Below are positions 62,982 through 64,000 of a DNA stretch of 64,000 nucleotides, one piece after another. The notes beneath the pieces were generated by a model that was not told the origin of the DNA, searched no databases, and saw only the letters and a program-made list of their open reading frames with translations. The DNA is from JBEIHX01 sp040381075. Lineage in GTDB: Bacteria; Pseudomonadota; Alphaproteobacteria; Caulobacterales; Aquidulcibacteraceae. The stretch spans positions 89,068 through 153,067 of the forward strand of contig JBEIHX010000003.1 in assembly GCA_040381075.1 (NCBI GenBank). The letters are read 5' to 3'. The position numbers and the translations under genes were made by a program. Positions within the stretch are counted from its first letter, which is position 1, and each line of letters starts with the position of its first letter.

Positions 62982-63866
62982 ATGCAGTTTCGCCGCATCA
63001 GACTTCCCCTGCGTGGCGGGGACATGGCTGGCATCGCCTTCGGCCCGGATCGCCCGCCCGATCTCGTCTTCCTGCACGCCACCGGCTTCAACGCACGCAC
63101 CTACGCCCCTCTCCTGGCGCCGCTGGGAGCGCAGTTCGCGATTGTCGCCCTCGACCAGCGCGGGCACGGGCTGTCCACCCTGCCGGCCGATCCGGCCAAA
63201 CTCGACCGCTGGGACATCTATGTGGCGGATGCGGTCGAGGCGCTGGCGCAGCTGCGCGGTGGGGCGCGCGCACCGGTGCTGTGCGGGCATTCAATGGGCG
63301 GCGCAGTCGCGCTGATGGCTGGCGCGCGGACGCCAGCCTGCACCCGCGCCCTGGTGCTGCTGGATCCGGTGCTGGCGCCGTTCGCCTTCGCGCTGGCGGC
63401 CCGCCTGCCGGGGGGACCGCAGCGCCTGCGCCGCGTCATTCCGATCGCTGCCGCGGCGCTGCGCAGGCGTGCGTCATTCCCGTCTGAGGAAGCCGTGCTC
63501 CAGGCTTATCGCGGCCGTGGCGCATTCAGGGCGTGGCCGGAGGAATTTCTGCAAAGCTATGTCGCGGACGGTTTCGCCGCCGCGCTGGAGGGGGGCGTGA
63601 CGCTGCGGTGTGCGCCGGCGTGGGAGGCCGCCACGTTTTCCGGCCAGCGTCACTTCGCGGCCGGCGCTCTCTCGCGGGTGAAAGCGCCCACGCTGATCCT
63701 GCGCGCAGAGGTCGGGTCCACCATGCGCATCACGCCGGATGCGGCGCGCCGGCGCAAAAGGGATCTCGAGATTGAGACGGTCTCGGGAGGCACGCATTTC
63801 TTTCCGATGGAAGACAGGAGCATCGTCCGTTCACGGCTGATCTCCGCCCTGGAGCGCAGCGGCTAG
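62982..63866 (+). CDS. Alpha/beta hydrolase
   Basis: The 294-residue protein has the alpha/beta-hydrolase order: DLVFLHATGFNARTY (oxyanion region), VALDQRGHGLS, the nucleophile elbow GHSMGGAVAL, and the catalytic His in GGTHFFPME near the C-terminus. The substrate is unknown; the mix of features resembles generic esterases or epoxide-hydrolase-like enzymes. The ATG at 62982 starts the first strand (MQFRRIRLP). It is the last gene before the A+T-richer end of the window. Confidence 0.9.
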   Translation: MQFRRIRLPLRGGDMAGIAFGPDRPPDLVFLHATGFNARTYAPLLAPLGAQFAIVALDQRGHGLSTLPADPAKLDRWDIYVADAVEALAQLRGGARAPVLCGHSMGGAVALMAGARTPACTRALVLLDPVLAPFAFALAARLPGGPQRLRRVIPIAAAALRRRASFPSEEAVLQAYRGRGAFRAWPEEFLQSYVADGFAAALEGGVTLRCAPAWEAATFSGQRHFAAGALSRVKAPTLILRAEVGSTMRITPDAARRRKRDLEIETVSGGTHFFPMEDRSIVRSRLISALERSG

Positions 63867-64000
63867 GGAGGCTCTGATTTAGGCACAAAATCCGCGCTAT
63901 AATTGGTCTTTTCGTGCATCCTTGGCCGATGGGGTCGTTTTTTCATCCGGTTTCCCCCTAATTCGAGGGGGGAACCGCATTTTTGGGCAGACTCCGCCCC
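63867..64000. other. A+T-richer window end, possible mobile-element edge
   Basis: After the hydrolase stop the composition changes to A+T-richer DNA beginning GGAGGCTCTGATTTAGG. Such a GGCTCTGA start resembles terminal repeats of some insertion sequences, but the element, if any, runs out of the window. A strong hairpin lies at 63949-63976. Confidence 0.3.
63949..63984 (+). terminator. Strong hairpin with T-tract, likely intrinsic terminator
   Basis: A stem with arms GGTTTCCCCC and GGGGGGAACC and an eight-base loop is followed by GCATTTTT. This is the layout of a Rho-independent terminator on the plus strand, 83 bases after the hydrolase stop. It could also belong to a mobile element. Confidence 0.65.

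Overview
The window is chromosomal DNA of a G+C-rich alphaproteobacterium. The best clue is the run tlpA-like | argH, lptM-like, lysA, TIGR02302 protein, dapE (49.5-57.0 kb), together with a rubrerythrin/Fe-S protein/DUF3501 trio and a ligase-associated exonuclease. A Caulobacterales/Maricaulales (Hyphomonadaceae-like) origin is my inference and rests on gene content only. I saw no rRNA, tRNA, CRISPR array or complete insertion sequence.

1-32 kb is a surface-polysaccharide region. A tight minus-strand operon (12064 down to 1647) encodes a glycosyltransferase, NAD-dependent epimerase, methyltransferase, deacetylase-like protein, glutamine-dependent amidotransferase (AsnB type), an ABC-2 exporter with two different Wzt-like ATPases, a WbqC-like protein and a GNAT acetyltransferase. 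A second AsnB-type gene, cut by the window edge, converges on it. Next come another methyltransferase, two paralogous glycosyltransferases with C-terminal heptad repeats, wecB, an epimerase, the four dTDP-rhamnose genes (rfbC, rfbB, rfbD, rfbA, in three transcription units), a DegT-type aminotransferase, an O-antigen ligase-like protein, a DUF3108 protein, an aldo/keto reductase and a frameshifted GT-C glycosyltransferase. Together they suggest a rhamnose-containing polymer with amidated and acylated sugars, exported by an ABC route.

32-38 kb holds an acyl-CoA dehydrogenase/hot-dog pair and the rubrerythrin, CCG-domain Fe-S protein and DUF3501 cluster. 38.4-43.1 kb is the most unusual unit: a lipoprotein subtilisin, a membrane-anchored protein ending like a subtilisin propeptide, a small lipoprotein and an M23 lipoprotein, translationally packed. 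43-64 kb is mostly housekeeping: rlmN, a ferritin-like diiron protein behind two inverted repeats, a KefB-type antiporter, a MAPEG protein, tlpA-like, argH, lptM-like, lysA, TIGR02302, dapE, ettA, an exonuclease, a nucleotide-sugar epimerase, a lipoprotein and an alpha/beta hydrolase. The last 130 bases turn A+T-richer and contain a strong hairpin.

A feature of the whole window is the density of short tandem repeats (unit 6-27 bases). The units are mostly unrelated in sequence and sit in intergenic regions, at gene ends and in low-complexity protein segments.
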